From Actinomycetota bacterium (GTDB lineage: Bacteria; Actinomycetota; Actinomycetes; S36-B12; UBA10799), in assembly GCA_030837445.1 (NCBI GenBank), contig JAUPKM010000256.1, positions 1 through 5,689 on the forward strand: a stretch of 5,689 nt of DNA, given 5' to 3'. The position numbers and the translations under genes are program-made. The notes below the pieces were generated by a model, which had not been told where the DNA came from, did no database searches, and was given only the letters and a program-made list of their open reading frames with translations. Below, piece by piece: positions 4,781 through 5,689 of the stretch (positions are counted from its first letter, which is position 1; each line of letters begins with the position of its first letter).

Positions 4781-4930
4781 ATGCTGAGTCGATCATCCGC
4801 ATGCGGCGGGCTCGGTTCCGCCGATGGGTGGTGGCACCGAACGGGCAGCGCCGCGAGCCCAACTGACGTCACGGTCGCCACCGGGCCGGCAAATTCGGCG
4901 TCGCAGGGTGCGCGCCGCGGACCTTCCTGA
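4781..4930 (+). CDS. Possible leaderless small ORF coupled to the channel gene (uncertain)
   Basis: A 49-codon frame starting at ATG 4781. Two things argue for it: a TATCAT box exactly 7 nt upstream, as in leaderless genes, and a stop TGA at 4928-4930 that shares its last base with the channel ATG (TGATG), an arrangement known for translational coupling. The channel gene has no Shine-Dalgarno of its own, so coupling would explain how it is translated. Against it: the predicted peptide is rich in Ser, Gly and Ala with no recognisable domain, signal or membrane segment, and frames of this length occur by chance in GC-rich DNA. It could be an upstream regulatory ORF rather than a functional peptide. 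Confidence 0.3.
   Translation: MLSRSSACGGLGSADGWWHRTGSAASPTDVTVATGPANSASQGARRGPS
4797..4806. promoter_or_regulatory. Palindrome CCGCATGCGG, possible operator
   Basis: A perfect 10-bp palindrome just downstream of the TATCAT box, well placed to block transcription. It shares the core CGCATGCG with 2849-2858. Function is inferred from symmetry and placement. Confidence 0.35.
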
Positions 4931-5689
4931 TGACGCGTTCCTCCCGCCGCCTCCCGGCCGGATCCTATGTCCGCTATTGGTATGACAGAGCCGCCACCAA
5001 AGGCCTACCCGGACTGCTGTTCATCACCTTCGTCGGCGCGGCGACGCTGCTACTCGTGGTGACACCAGCGTTGCTGGCCATCGACGCGATCGCCACTGGC
5101 CACGCTGACTTCGGCCGATTCCTTTCTCTGTACTGGGGAGGATTTCGCTCGCTGTTCAGGGCGGGTACCGCCAGCGGTCCGTGGCACGAGCAGTTGCAGA
5201 CGGTGCTGTTCGCGATCATTGCTCTGCTGTTCTCCGGAGCTGTGCTTGGCACCGTCATCCATGCCCTCCGCGACAAGATGGAACGCCTTCGGGAGGGCGG
5301 CGGACAGATCATCGCCACCGAGCACACGGTGCTTCTCGGTTGGTCCAGGATCGGCTTCACGATCGTCAACGAACTGGCCCTGCAGAACCTCCGCCGAGGT
5401 CGAGCGTGGATCGCCATCCTGAGCTCCGAGCACAAGTCCGTCCTCGAGGGGCAATTGACGAGAGAGGTGTCACGCCGGACAACCCGGATTGCGGTGCGCA
5501 GTGCCAGCCAGCCCGGGGTCGCGCAACTCGACCTGGTGCGCGTGGGCGACGCGAGAAGCGTCATTGTGTTGGGCGATTGGACTACCGCCGACCATGACAC
5601 TGACGTGATCACGGGTCTGCTTCTGCTACGTAGGTACACCGAACAGCACCCCCAGTTCCGAGCCACTGTGGTCGCGGGGCTGGTCCGAC
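4930..5689 (+). CDS. CASTOR/POLLUX-related putative ion channel (3' end outside window)
   Basis: The first 253 residues of a protein that continues past the right edge. Helix 1 spans about 27-51 and helix 2 about 88-110. Between them lies a pore-like segment (about 64-85) including WGGFRSLFRAGTASGPW. A charged linker, HALRDKMERLREGGG (111-125), leads into a Rossmann-like domain beginning EHTVLLGWSRIGFTIVNEL, with Gly137 and Gly142. This order (two helices, pore, RCK/TrkA-N-like domain) and the GWS motif match bacterial relatives of plant CASTOR/POLLUX (DMI1) channels, which actinobacteria often carry. The later segments LDLVRVGDARSVIVLGD (200-216) and AEDH-like DHDTDV (221-226) also fit the family. 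Full members are much longer, with a second such domain expected beyond the window. The ATG at 4930 is the only usable start after the in-frame TGA at 4864. No Shine-Dalgarno is visible, but the ATG overlaps the stop of a small ORF. Ion selectivity is unknown. Confidence 0.82.
   Translation, partial: MTRSSRRLPAGSYVRYWYDRAATKGLPGLLFITFVGAATLLLVVTPALLAIDAIATGHADFGRFLSLYWGGFRSLFRAGTASGPWHEQLQTVLFAIIALLFSGAVLGTVIHALRDKMERLREGGGQIIATEHTVLLGWSRIGFTIVNELALQNLRRGRAWIAILSSEHKSVLEGQLTREVSRRTTRIAVRSASQPGVAQLDLVRVGDARSVIVLGDWTTADHDTDVITGLLLLRRYTEQHPQFRATVVAGLVR

Larger units (their letters stand above)
4685..4929. other. Divergent intergenic region between exporter and channel genes
   Basis: This 245-bp region separates the minus-strand exporter from the plus-strand channel gene. 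It contains a plus-strand -10-like TATCAT (4768-4773), the palindrome CCGCATGCGG (4797-4806) and a possible small ORF (4781-4930). No clear promoter for the exporter was recognised, although the minus strand has a TATC-like GATAGGGGATAGG stretch near 4757-4769. Confidence 0.6.

Noticed and set aside
4690..4881. 63-codon frame on the minus strand in the divergent region
   Set aside because: No start signal, no domain, and it overlaps the promoter-like elements; a chance frame is more likely.
4974..5666. 230-codon open frame on the minus strand
   Set aside because: Antisense shadow of the channel gene, Ser/Arg-rich, with no motif; the plus-strand frame has helices and a Rossmann-like domain.

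Overview
The window is GC-rich DNA with strong G/C preference at third codon positions. It encodes an NrtR-type Nudix/winged-helix protein, a FUSC-type exporter and a CASTOR/POLLUX-like channel. At least one start looks leaderless. Together these suggest an actinobacterium (Actinomycetota); this is inferred from style and gene families, not from a marker gene.

Layout, left to right: (1) Positions 1-168 are a plus-strand fragment of a second copy of the oxidoreductase gene that lies just to its right. It is about 98% identical to the reverse complement of 675-842 and breaks off exactly where the stop codon of the intact copy begins. (2) 169-2739 is a minus-strand block: a TetR-family regulator (2149-2739), then an alpha/beta hydrolase (1211-2056), then a zinc-independent quinone oxidoreductase-like MDR enzyme (169-1185). 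The enzymes are 25 bp apart and each gene has a good Shine-Dalgarno. A promoter-like element carrying overlapping palindromes sits in front of the hydrolase, so TetR control of the enzyme pair is the simplest reading. The TetR leader carries four tandem copies of an 8-bp unit. (3) 2897-3694 (minus) is an NrtR-like protein with a degraded Nudix box and a well-preserved C-terminal winged helix. (4) 3863-4684 (minus) is a six-helix FUSC/aromatic-acid-exporter-like membrane protein. (5) 4685-4929 is a divergent intergenic region with a -10-like hexamer, a possible 49-residue small ORF and a 10-bp palindrome. (6) From 4930 to the right edge (plus, incomplete) runs a membrane protein with two helices, a pore-like segment and an NAD-binding-like domain, matching the CASTOR/POLLUX-related ion channel family.

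Functionally, the TetR-hydrolase-oxidoreductase block looks like a small inducible detoxification or catabolic module for a carbonyl, quinone or ester compound. The exporter could be related in purpose, but nothing in the sequence ties it to that module. No CRISPR array, tRNA, rRNA or transposase is visible. The most unusual items are the inverted gene duplication at the left end (real rearrangement or assembly chimera), the tandem-repeat leader, the degenerate NrtR protein, and an 8-bp palindromic core (CGCATGCG) found in two intergenic regions.
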